Shown here one piece after another: positions 34,208 through 42,640 of a stretch of DNA of 64,000 nucleotides (its first letter is position 1; every line of letters starts with the position of its first letter). Source of the stretch: Paludibacteraceae bacterium (lineage in GTDB: Bacteria > Bacteroidota > Bacteroidia > Bacteroidales > Paludibacteraceae); contig JAFGVV010000046.1 in assembly GCA_016937795.1 (NCBI GenBank), positions 84,285-148,284 of the forward strand, in the 5' to 3' direction. A program made the position numbers and the translations under genes. The notes under the pieces were generated by a model that was not told the DNA's origin, did no database searches, and saw only the letters and a program-made list of their open reading frames with translations.

Positions 34208-35473
34208 ATGATTATGAATAATATAGACAAAACTAACTCTAACTCCCCTTCAGGGGCCGGGGGTTATAATATTGACAAAACTAACTCTAACTCCCCTTTA
34301 GGGGTTGGGGGTAAAACTATAAAACCTGCAGACCGTTTAAATTCGGTTTCGGAATATTATTTTTCGACCAAACTGAAAGAAGTGGCTGAAATGAATGCCC
34401 GCGGTCTGAATGTGATCAGTCTCGGAATTGGCAGTCCTGATATGCCACCATCACCCGAAACCGTAGAAGCATTGAATAAATCGGCTGCCGAAGCCACAGT
34501 GCACGGTTATCAACCTTATGTGGGCATTCCCGAATTGCGCAAAGCATTTGCCGACTGGTATCAGAAATGGTTTGGCGTAATGCTGAACGCTGCCACCGAG
34601 GTGCAACCGCTCATTGGTTCAAAAGAAGGAATTCTGCATATTTCAATGGCATTTCTGAATCCCGGCGATGGCGTGCTTGTTCCCGACCCGGGTTATCCTA
34701 CCTATTCGTCGGTGAGCAATCTGGTACAGGCCAAAATCCACACTTACGAACTGGACGAAGCCAACGGCTGGCAACCCGATTTTGCTGCGCTCGAACAAAT
34801 GGATTTGAGCAACGTTAAACTCATGTGGGTAAATTATCCGAATATGCCCACAGGTGCTCCGGCTACAAAAGAGCTACTTGAGAAATTAGTGGCTTTCGGA
34901 AAAAAACACAGCATTGTGATTGTAAACGACAATCCATACAGTTTTATATTGAACGAAAATTACCTGAGCATCCTTCAGGTGGAAGGCGCAAAGGATATTT
35001 GTATTGAACTGAACTCAATGAGCAAATCGCATAATATGCCGGGCTGGCGTATGGGAATGCTGGCTTCGAATGCTGAATTTGTGCAATGGATTCTGAAAGT
35101 AAAAAGCAATATCGACAGCGGACAGTTTAAACCTATACAGCTGGCAGCCATCGCGGCGTTGAATAACAGTGAAGATTGGCATCGCAAAATGAATATCAAT
35201 CTGTATCGCAGTCGCCGCAACAAAGCTGAGGAGATTATGAAAACGCTCGGTTGCACTTTCGATGAAAAACAGGTGGGCATGTTCCTCTGGGGCAAAATCC
35301 CCGACAGCTATGCCGATAGCGGAGAACTGGCCGACAAAGTGCTTTATAATGCAAAAGTATTTATCACTCCGGGATTTATTTTTGGCAAAAAAGGAAAACG
35401 ATTTATCCGCATTTCACTTTGCGCCAGCGAAAAAATGCTGATCGAAGCGCTGGAAAGAGTGAAGATGATGTGA
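34208..35473 (+). CDS. PLP-dependent class I/II aminotransferase with a repeat-derived N-terminal extension
   Basis: A 421-residue fold-type I aminotransferase. ISLGIGSPDMPP, VLVPDPGYPTYSSV, NYPNMPTGAP, VNDNPYSFI and the PLP-binding Lys in ELNSMSKSHNMPGWRMG are present, and IRISLCASEKMLIEAL ends the domain. By position in the operon it probably transaminates phenylpyruvate, hydroxyphenylpyruvate or prephenate. Normal homology begins at KPADRLNSVSEYYF (about residue 37). Residues 5-36 are two 16-residue copies (NIDKTNSNSPSGAGGY and NIDKTNSNSPLGVGGK) encoded by the palindromic repeat. No in-frame ATG lies between the repeats and the conserved body, so translation has to begin at 34208 or 34214 and run through the repeats. 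There is no sign that the frame was damaged. Confidence 0.92.
   Translation: MIMNNIDKTNSNSPSGAGGYNIDKTNSNSPLGVGGKTIKPADRLNSVSEYYFSTKLKEVAEMNARGLNVISLGIGSPDMPPSPETVEALNKSAAEATVHGYQPYVGIPELRKAFADWYQKWFGVMLNAATEVQPLIGSKEGILHISMAFLNPGDGVLVPDPGYPTYSSVSNLVQAKIHTYELDEANGWQPDFAALEQMDLSNVKLMWVNYPNMPTGAPATKELLEKLVAFGKKHSIVIVNDNPYSFILNENYLSILQVEGAKDICIELNSMSKSHNMPGWRMGMLASNAEFVQWILKVKSNIDSGQFKPIQLAAIAALNNSEDWHRKMNINLYRSRRNKAEEIMKTLGCTFDEKQVGMFLWGKIPDSYADSGELADKVLYNAKVFITPGFIFGKKGKRFIRISLCASEKMLIEALERVKMM
34220..34315 (+). repeat. Two 48-bp direct repeats inside the aminotransferase coding sequence
   Basis: Units 34220-34267 and 34268-34315 are each 48 bases (16 codons) and nearly identical. Each contains one GC-rich palindrome (CCCCTTCAGGGGCCGGGGG at 34245 and CCCCTTTAGGGGTTGGGGG at 34293). 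The length is a multiple of three, so the frame is kept. Confidence 0.9.
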
Positions 35474-35544
35474 AGATATGAAAATTTGAAAATTTGAAAA
35501 TTTGAAGATTTGAAGATTTGAAGATTTGAAGATTTGATTATCTG
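35473..35544 (+). repeat. Octanucleotide tandem array after the aminotransferase stop codon
   Basis: Nine 8-mers: AAGATATG, three AAAATTTG, four AAGATTTG and ATTATCTG. TGA occurs across every junction, in successive frames. The array begins at the last base of the stop codon and ends three bases before an ATG at 35548. Confidence 0.9.
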
Positions 35545-35586
35545 ATAATGAAAAATAGTAAACAAATAAATAGCAAATTAGAATAT

Positions 35587-36648
35587 ATGGAATTAGAATC
35601 AATTTTGCTTCCGGGAATGGAAGATAAACGTCCGTTAATCATAGCAGGGCCCTGCAGTGCTGAAACGGAAGAACAGGTAATGGAAACTGCCAGAAGTCTG
35701 GCTGCACGTGGAGTGAAGATATTCCGCGCTGGTGTTTGGAAACCCCGTACAAAACCCGGAGGTTTCGAAGGTAACGGATCGATTGCTTTTCCGTGGTTGA
35801 AAAGAGTGAAAGCTGAGCTGGGGATGTATATCTCCACCGAGGTTGCAACTGCTGCGCACGTGCGTGAAGCGCTGGCCAACGACATCGACATGATATGGAT
35901 TGGTGCCCGTACTTCGGCTAACCCTTTTGCCGTGCAGGAAATTGCCGATGCGCTCGAAGGTGTGGATATTCCGGTGTTGATTAAAAACCCTGTAAATCCC
36001 GATCTGGATTTGTGGATTGGCGCTGTGGAACGTATTTACAACGCTGGTATTCGTAAAATCGGAGCCATACATCGTGGTTTCAGCTCGTACGACAAGAAAA
36101 TTTACCGCAACCTGCCGCAGTGGCATATTCCAATTGAGCTACATCGTCAGATTCCAAACCTGCCGATTATTTGCGACCCAAGCCATATTGGTGGAAAACG
36201 TGAACTGATTGCGCCCATTTCGCAGCAGGCAATGGACTTAAACTTCGACGGACTGATTGTGGAATCGCACTGCAATCCCGAAAAAGCATGGAGCGATGCC
36301 TCGCAACAGGTAACACCCGAAGTGCTCGACTTTATTCTGAATACACTTGTCATCCGCGATATTACACAAACTACCGAAAGTCTTTCGGCGCTTCGTCGCC
36401 AAATTGACGATCTCGACAACAGCTTGCTCGAACTACTCGCTCGTCGTATGCGTGTGTCTCGCGAAATTGGTCAGTATAAAAAGGAGCACAATATGCCTAT
36501 TTTGCAGGCGCAACGATATGATGAAATTCTGCAAAAACGCATTTCGCAGGCCGAACAAATGGGAATGGATACAGAATTTATGAAAACTGTACTGGTAGCC
36601 ATTCACGAAGAGTCGGTGCGTCATCAGCAGGAAATTATGAAAGACTAA
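35587..36648 (+). CDS. Bifunctional DAHP synthase / chorismate mutase
   Basis: A 353-residue two-domain enzyme. Residues 1-260 are a 3-deoxy-D-arabino-heptulosonate 7-phosphate synthase of the KDO8P-synthase-like type (IIAGPCSAETEEQVMETA, FRAGVWKPRTKPGGFEG, LIKNPVNPD, ICDPSHIGGKREL, VESHCNPEKAWSDA). The C-terminal 90 residues are an AroQ chorismate mutase (LSALRRQIDDLDNSLLELLARRM, RVSREIGQYKKEHN, RYDEILQKR). It therefore opens the shikimate pathway and also makes prephenate, the substrate of pheA in the same operon. I prefer the ATG at 35587 (MELESILLPG), which matches relatives. The ATG at 35548 would add 13 residues beginning directly after the repeat array. A prephenate dehydrogenase gene is not found next to it. 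Confidence 0.93.
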   Translation: MELESILLPGMEDKRPLIIAGPCSAETEEQVMETARSLAARGVKIFRAGVWKPRTKPGGFEGNGSIAFPWLKRVKAELGMYISTEVATAAHVREALANDIDMIWIGARTSANPFAVQEIADALEGVDIPVLIKNPVNPDLDLWIGAVERIYNAGIRKIGAIHRGFSSYDKKIYRNLPQWHIPIELHRQIPNLPIICDPSHIGGKRELIAPISQQAMDLNFDGLIVESHCNPEKAWSDASQQVTPEVLDFILNTLVIRDITQTTESLSALRRQIDDLDNSLLELLARRMRVSREIGQYKKEHNMPILQAQRYDEILQKRISQAEQMGMDTEFMKTVLVAIHEESVRHQQEIMKD

Positions 36649-36678
36649 AAACAAGCGGATTTCTCCGGAATATTTATA

Positions 36679-36719
36679 GCGAAAACAGTGTTGTACTCAG
36701 CATTGTTTTCGCTTTTTTT
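36679..36719 (+). terminator. Rho-independent terminator of the aromatic operon
   Basis: GCGAAAACA and TGTTTTCGC form a perfect 9-bp stem with a 16-base loop and are followed by seven T. Confidence 0.9.
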
Positions 36720-36805
36720 GTTTATTTCCGAGGCTATAAAATGCGCTGCAAACACTTTCTGACGGCTTTGTATGTATTTCTATGCATTTGTACAAAATAA
36801 CAGCA

Positions 36806-36833
36806 CCGCCAAATGGCGGAAAATGTACTTTTG
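36806..36833 (+). promoter_or_regulatory. Promoter and candidate operator of the fasciclin-SusCD locus
   Basis: TACTTTTG (36826-36833) matches the -7 element TAnnTTTG. Six bases upstream is the palindrome CCGCCA-AA-TGGCGG (36806-36819), lying between the -7 and -33 positions. The -33 region has no TTTG, so the promoter may need an activator or be blocked by a repressor at the palindrome. The first ATG is at 36900. Confidence 0.55.
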
Positions 36834-36899
36834 CATTTGAAAAGTGCCAAGTCAGTAAGGCACTATAATAATGCTCATTTACCTTAAATTATAAATTTC

Positions 36900-39311
36900 A
36901 TGAAGAAATTGACGAAAATTCCTTTTCTCTTGTCGTTAATTATGCTGATAGCTGTTGCCTGTACCGACAAGGATGAGTACTATGAACGTCCGGGTTGGCT
37001 CGAACCTGCCATTTACCAGGTACTCGAAAAAGAAGGCCGTTTCAGCCAATACCTGAAATGTGTGGATCGTACCCTTTATGCTACCACACTAAAAAGCAGC
37101 GGACTATATACCGTTTTTGCGCCCAACGACCAGGCTTTTGCAAGCTATCTGGCATCGAAAGGTGCAAACAGCATCAGCGAACTTTCCGATTCTATTGTGA
37201 ATCGTATTGTGAGTTATTCAATTATTTACAATCAATATCCTTACGAAAGACTTACCGATGTGCTAAGTGGCGGCTGGGACACGCTTAGCAGCATAAAAAA
37301 GAAAACCACATATTACGAAACCATTCATCGCGATACTTACAAAGGTAAAAGCGTGTGGGTGTACGATATGTCGAACTTCCGTGTGGGCGACAATAATTAT
37401 AAGTACCTGCCCATGTACCTGCGTCCGGTTTTCGAACGTTCACGCCCGGCTGCTCAAGCCGCACAGGATTACAATATTTTTTATCCCACCACTTACACCG
37501 GCGAGAATATTCAAAGTGCAAGTCTTGTAAAAAAAGACATGTATTCCGAAAATGGCGTAGTACATGAAGTTGACATGGTACTCGAGCCCCTTCCGAATAT
37601 CGAAAATTTGCTCAACGACCCCGATTATTCATTGTTTAAAGCAATGATTAACAAAGCAGGAACTACCGGAGAGCCTTATTTTGTCACTTATCAGTATAAC
37701 AAGGAACTAACAAAATATATTCAGGAAGCTTATCCCGACAAAAACATCGACGAAGTATTTATAAAATACTATAGCGGACTGGCTGTAAATATTAATGGCG
37801 AGCGCTACGGTACAAACGACAAACAGGCAGAGCAGGGTGGCTATACACTTTTTGCACCCAACAACGCAGCTGTAATAAAGTTTTACGACGAAAAGCTAAA
37901 AGATTATTTCCCTGATGGTATAGAAACGCTTCCAATGGATGTGCTTGGTTATTTTGTTAATGCGCAAATGATTGACGAATTGGTTTGGCCAGGCGACTTC
38001 AAAGGAAGTATGAATTCGCAGGGAGAATTTTTTAATGGAAAAGGAAACCGTGGTGATGCGTTCGACATCAACAAATATGCTAAAGTAGCTCCGGCCAGCA
38101 ACGGTTTTTTCTATGGTTCAACCGATTATATCAAAAGCAGATATTTCGAAACAGTATTCACGGAAATACTTCTGAATCCCGCCTACAGTCTGCTTAACAG
38201 AGCATTCATTGAATATTTCGAAAGCACACTGAAAGATGAACTTCTGAAGTGCGAACTCAATGGTTACACTCAGGAAAACTACACTGTACTTTTACCTTCG
38301 GACGAACTTCTGGCTGCCGACGGATTCAACTGGCAATGGCTTGCAGGTTCAAACAAATACGGATTCGCTCATTCGCAAGCAGGAAGCTCATTAGGTAACT
38401 TCGACGTCACCACCCGCATGCAACGTCTTGTTCGCTCGCATATTTTCAAACGCCTTAAAAACGATGATGTAAACTGTGCGTTGACTGATTTTGTAGTCGA
38501 TCCGGGTTTTGCTACAGCTTATAGCGGATATGGTTATGCAGTGAACGAATATGGCGATATGATTCGCTATAAAGATGGAAAAGTGCAAATGCTCGGTAAT
38601 TTTGATGAAAATGACTGGGTGACAGTGACGCCTTACAAAACATTCACTAACGGACAGGTTCTCAAAATAGATAAAATGCTACAATACTCACGCAGAAACA
38701 CAGCTCCAACCGAAGTTGAAAAGTACAAGAGTCAGGATTTGATTACTTATATTCTGAAAATGACTTCTGCCACTCAAAATCCGAATGTAGCCATTTTTAA
38801 GAACTACTTAGTACAATGTTTAAAGGGAGATGAGAGTAATGAACTTGCCGGTATTTCAGCAGATATGACACTCACTTTATTAATGCCTACAAACGCAGCA
38901 ATGAACAAAGCTGTATCGGAAGGCTATTTGCCTGCCTACACAGCCGTTTCCACAGGTGATGTGGCTGCCCGTCTGAGTGCCACAAAATTTGTTTTACATC
39001 ATATAGTAAAAGGAAAAGTTTTTGTGGATGATGGATTAAACTACATTATGCCCAACAGGGAAGTGATAACCGAAGAAACATGGCCCACATTGCTCAAAGA
39101 TGTGGTTGATAATACTTATTTATCAATAAGCAAAAATGCGGAAGGACGACTGCAAATATCAACAAAATCGATAAATACCGGAAAAAACTTTTCGTTGATA
39201 GAAAAAACAGCATTGGTCACACGAGGAATAAAACGAAGCAACTATTTCGGAGCAAAATGTGTGCTACATGAGATTAACGACTATATGGTTTACGAAAAAG
39301 TAACTGAGTAA
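36900..39311 (+). CDS. Fasciclin (FAS1) repeat lipoprotein, four domains
   Basis: An 803-residue lipoprotein with signal peptide ending in IAVAC (Cys21) followed by TDKDE, acidic residues typical of surface display. FAS1 repeats can be traced at about 35-200 (LYTVFAPNDQAFASYLASKG), 245-370 (YTLFAPNNAAVIKFYDEKL), 430-590 (YTVLLPSDELLAADGFNW) and 620-800 (LTLLMPTNAAMNKAVSEGY ... HHIVKGKVFVDDG). FAS1 domains are adhesion modules that bind glycans or proteins, and no enzymatic motif is visible. It is the first gene of the locus, 23 bases before the first susC gene. I think it is a surface-exposed partner of the first SusCD pair, but its ligand is unknown. Confidence 0.88.
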   Translation: MKKLTKIPFLLSLIMLIAVACTDKDEYYERPGWLEPAIYQVLEKEGRFSQYLKCVDRTLYATTLKSSGLYTVFAPNDQAFASYLASKGANSISELSDSIVNRIVSYSIIYNQYPYERLTDVLSGGWDTLSSIKKKTTYYETIHRDTYKGKSVWVYDMSNFRVGDNNYKYLPMYLRPVFERSRPAAQAAQDYNIFYPTTYTGENIQSASLVKKDMYSENGVVHEVDMVLEPLPNIENLLNDPDYSLFKAMINKAGTTGEPYFVTYQYNKELTKYIQEAYPDKNIDEVFIKYYSGLAVNINGERYGTNDKQAEQGGYTLFAPNNAAVIKFYDEKLKDYFPDGIETLPMDVLGYFVNAQMIDELVWPGDFKGSMNSQGEFFNGKGNRGDAFDINKYAKVAPASNGFFYGSTDYIKSRYFETVFTEILLNPAYSLLNRAFIEYFESTLKDELLKCELNGYTQENYTVLLPSDELLAADGFNWQWLAGSNKYGFAHSQAGSSLGNFDVTTRMQRLVRSHIFKRLKNDDVNCALTDFVVDPGFATAYSGYGYAVNEYGDMIRYKDGKVQMLGNFDENDWVTVTPYKTFTNGQVLKIDKMLQYSRRNTAPTEVEKYKSQDLITYILKMTSATQNPNVAIFKNYLVQCLKGDESNELAGISADMTLTLLMPTNAAMNKAVSEGYLPAYTAVSTGDVAARLSATKFVLHHIVKGKVFVDDGLNYIMPNREVITEETWPTLLKDVVDNTYLSISKNAEGRLQISTKSINTGKNFSLIEKTALVTRGIKRSNYFGAKCVLHEINDYMVYEKVTE

Positions 39312-39334
39312 GGAATTTTGAATATTACAAAAAG

Positions 39335-42300
39335 ATGAAACAGTACATTAAAATATTTTCAATAGTCATAGCGTCGTTACTCATTTCAACATCAGCGAAT
39401 GCTCAGGCTAAAATTATTCACGGACAAGTCATTGCTAAGTCGGATAAACTACCCATTATCGGAGTATCTGTAGCCGAATATGATGCTAACAACCGTATTC
39501 TGAATGGTACCATTACCGATTTCGACGGCAATTACACCCTCAGAACTAGCGGATTAACCACAAATCGCATTATTTATTCGTATGTAGGCTACAAAACTAT
39601 TACACGCACAGCAGGAAATGGCGGTAATGTGAATATTGTAATGGAAGATGCCACTCAAACCATTAAAGAAGTAAATGTAACTGCAAGACGACAGGTAAGC
39701 ACAGGAAATATTAATATTGCCGAGCGCGACCTTACTTTTGCTATGAGTAAAATTGAAACCAAAGACCTCGAAGGTTTGCAGGCTGCCTCTATCGACGAGG
39801 CATTGCAGGGACGTATGTCGGGTGTGGATATTGTGGCCAACAGTGGTGAACCCGGCTCGGGAATGTCAATTCGTATTCGTGGTACTACCTCTATCAACAG
39901 TGGCTCCGATCCACTCATTGTGGTGGACGGTATTCCGTTCGAAACCAATATCGGATCCGATTTTGATTTTGCCACTGCCGACGAAGAAAACTATGCTCAG
40001 TTGTTGAATATTTCGCCTGCCGACATCGAAGAAATCTCGGTACTTAAAGATGCAGCTGCTACTGCTATGTATGGAAATAAAGGCGCTAATGGTGTATTGC
40101 TAATAAAAACCAAACGCGGGACAATAAGTAAACCACGTGTGAGCTATACTTTCAAAGGCTCGCTGAATACGCCTGCCGACCCAATCAAAACGCTGAGTGG
40201 AAATGAATACACTACACTTATACTCGAAGCAGCGGCTAACGCCGGCACGCCGCTGAGCACTTCTGCCTATCCGCAATTCAGCTACGACCCCAACAATCCG
40301 TATTACTACTATAATTACGGACAAAACACCGACTGGTACGAGGCGCTTACCCGTAACGGGTTTACCCAGGATCATAATATCTCGCTTTCGGGTGGTGGCG
40401 AGAAAGCCATGTACCGAACTTCGATAGGTTATTACGATCAACAGGGAACTGTGATCGGACAAGGATATTCGCGTGTAACAGCATCATTGAATTACGATTA
40501 TAACGTGTCGGATTATCTGAAATTCCAGGTAAGCCTTTCGTACACGCAAGGAACTCAGGATAAAAACTATACTACCAATTTGCTTAGCTCGGCCTATACA
40601 AAAATGCCGAACATGTCCATTTACGAATACAACACACTTGGGGTAATGACTCCAAATTATTTCTCGCCTGTCACTACGCCGCAGGGAATTTGGTCATCAG
40701 CCTCAAATTCCGGCATTTATAATCCTGTAGCTATGGCTAACAGTGGTTACTGGAAAGTGAAAAGTGAACGTATAATGCCAAAATTTAATTTGCAGTATTG
40801 GGTTATTCCGGAAATATTAAAATATCAGGTCGATCTGGCTTTTGACATTAATACCTCAAAAGACAACCGATTCCTTCCACAAACTGCGACAGGCCGCCTT
40901 TGGCCGGAAATAAGTGTGAACCGTGCTACCGACCTTTATACCGAAGCATTTGTGGTACAATCGTTCAACCGACTTTATTTTACTCCCAAAATGGGCAAAG
41001 ACCATGAGATTATCAGTCTTGCTCAGATTAACACCTACGATGGACGATATTCATCCTATCAGGAAGTAAGTGCATTAAGTGCCTCTACATTCCTGCAGGA
41101 TCCCTCTATTCCGGCTAATATTATTGGGAGCGGATTGGGTCTTAACTCAGGAGGTTCGCAGGCACGCACAATGTCGCTTCTCGCAATGGTTCAATATAAA
41201 TATTTGGACAGATATATTGTAAACACGACTGTTCGTCGCGATGGTGATTCAAAATACGGCGACAAGAATCGATATGGATATTTCCCCAGTGCATCTGTAC
41301 GCTGGAGAACCTCAAACGAGCCTTTTATGAAAGAGCTGAAATTCATCGACGATCTTAGTTTGCGTGCATCATCGGGTATGAGCGGAAACCCTGTGAACAA
41401 AAACTACCTTTATTACAACACTTACGGCACGTATAACTGGACATATCTCGACGAACAGGGAGTGTATTCAACCGGATTACAACTTGCCAATTTGCGTTGG
41501 GAAAAAGTAACCGACTTCAACCTCGGCGCCAACCTGATCATGTTCGACAATCGCATCAACATGGATTTCAACTGGTACAAAAAACGCACCAACGATTTGT
41601 ACTTCCCAAATGTGGGCATTTCGAGCGCCACGGGATTCAGCAGAATTAACCAGAACGTAGGTGTAATGGACAATCGTGGCTGGGAACTCAGCGTATTTAC
41701 TACTCCGGTTAAAACAAAAGACTGGCAGGTAGATTTCAACCTGACTTTTGCCCGTTCGGAAAACGAGGTAATGGAACTTTCGGATAATATTCCACTTATC
41801 TCCACTCCCACTGCTGCGAACAACAAATACCTGACAAAAATTCAGGTAGGAAATCCCTTAGGATCATTTTACGGATACCGCTACGAAGGTGTTTATCTGA
41901 ACGAAGACCAAACCGTTGCGCGCGATAAAAAGGGCAATCCGATTTACACCTATACTCAGGATGGAAAAAAAGAAACTGTGAACATGCGATTCTGGTATCC
42001 ATCAATTGGTTATGAGTTTCAACCCGGCGATGCCAAATATGCCGACATCAACCATGATGGAAATATCAACTCACAGGATATTGTGTATCTGGGCGATGTA
42101 AACCCTACACTCACAGGCGGTTTCGGACCTACCATTCGCTGGAAACGCAAACTTACTGTAAGTGCTTATTTCTACTATCGTTACGGCTTCGAAATTATCA
42201 ATCAAACCCGTATTGACATGGAAAGCATGAACGGGTTCAACAATCAGAGTACTGCGGTTTTGAAACGCTGGCGTCATCCTTACGAAGACCCTACGACAGC

Positions 42301-42619
42301 ACCTGCCGACCTGTTACCTCGTGCATTGCTCGGAAAAGGCTATAATTTCCTTGGCTCCGACCGTTTTGTTGAGGATGGCTCCTTCCTGCGATTCAAGTCG
42401 CTTACTGTGAATTATAACTTCGATCGGGAAAAAGTTCGCAAATTCGGACTCAGTGAATTTAAAATATGGGCTACCATGCAAAACATATATATCTGGACAA
42501 ATTATTCAGGTATGGACCCTGAAGTTACATTGCGGTCGGGTATCGGCAGCTTAGGTTACGATACTTCACGGTCGGGTCGCCCAATGGAATTCTCTTTGGG
42601 AACATCGGTTAGTTTTTAA
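39335..42619 (+). CDS. SusC/RagA-type TonB-dependent outer membrane transporter (first pair)
   Basis: A 1094-residue outer membrane protein with a Sec signal peptide (LLISTSANAQA). A carboxypeptidase-regulatory-like domain at about 28-105 (GQVIAKSDKLPIIGVSVAEYD ... GTITDFDGNYTLR) is typical of SusC proteins. The TonB plug follows (SIDEALQGRMSGVDIVANSG, SIRIRGTTSINSGSDPLIVVDGIPF, VLKDAAATAMYGNKGANGVLLI). The remaining 800 residues are beta-barrel strands and the chain ends in Phe (EFSLGTSVSF). It would move a substrate, delivered by its SusD lid, across the outer membrane. It is cotranscribed with the fasciclin gene and susD; the spacer to susD is 21 bases. Confidence 0.95.
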   Translation: MKQYIKIFSIVIASLLISTSANAQAKIIHGQVIAKSDKLPIIGVSVAEYDANNRILNGTITDFDGNYTLRTSGLTTNRIIYSYVGYKTITRTAGNGGNVNIVMEDATQTIKEVNVTARRQVSTGNINIAERDLTFAMSKIETKDLEGLQAASIDEALQGRMSGVDIVANSGEPGSGMSIRIRGTTSINSGSDPLIVVDGIPFETNIGSDFDFATADEENYAQLLNISPADIEEISVLKDAAATAMYGNKGANGVLLIKTKRGTISKPRVSYTFKGSLNTPADPIKTLSGNEYTTLILEAAANAGTPLSTSAYPQFSYDPNNPYYYYNYGQNTDWYEALTRNGFTQDHNISLSGGGEKAMYRTSIGYYDQQGTVIGQGYSRVTASLNYDYNVSDYLKFQVSLSYTQGTQDKNYTTNLLSSAYTKMPNMSIYEYNTLGVMTPNYFSPVTTPQGIWSSASNSGIYNPVAMANSGYWKVKSERIMPKFNLQYWVIPEILKYQVDLAFDINTSKDNRFLPQTATGRLWPEISVNRATDLYTEAFVVQSFNRLYFTPKMGKDHEIISLAQINTYDGRYSSYQEVSALSASTFLQDPSIPANIIGSGLGLNSGGSQARTMSLLAMVQYKYLDRYIVNTTVRRDGDSKYGDKNRYGYFPSASVRWRTSNEPFMKELKFIDDLSLRASSGMSGNPVNKNYLYYNTYGTYNWTYLDEQGVYSTGLQLANLRWEKVTDFNLGANLIMFDNRINMDFNWYKKRTNDLYFPNVGISSATGFSRINQNVGVMDNRGWELSVFTTPVKTKDWQVDFNLTFARSENEVMELSDNIPLISTPTAANNKYLTKIQVGNPLGSFYGYRYEGVYLNEDQTVARDKKGNPIYTYTQDGKKETVNMRFWYPSIGYEFQPGDAKYADINHDGNINSQDIVYLGDVNPTLTGGFGPTIRWKRKLTVSAYFYYRYGFEIINQTRIDMESMNGFNNQSTAVLKRWRHPYEDPTTAPADLLPRALLGKGYNFLGSDRFVEDGSFLRFKSLTVNYNFDREKVRKFGLSEFKIWATMQNIYIWTNYSGMDPEVTLRSGIGSLGYDTSRSGRPMEFSLGTSVSF

Positions 42620-42640
42620 ACTTTTTAAGACAAAAATGGT

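Noticed and set aside
34208..34315. Reading the aminotransferase N-terminal repeats as an annotation artefact
   Set aside because: There is no in-frame ATG, GTG or TTG between the repeats and the conserved body near 34320, so the repeats must be translated.
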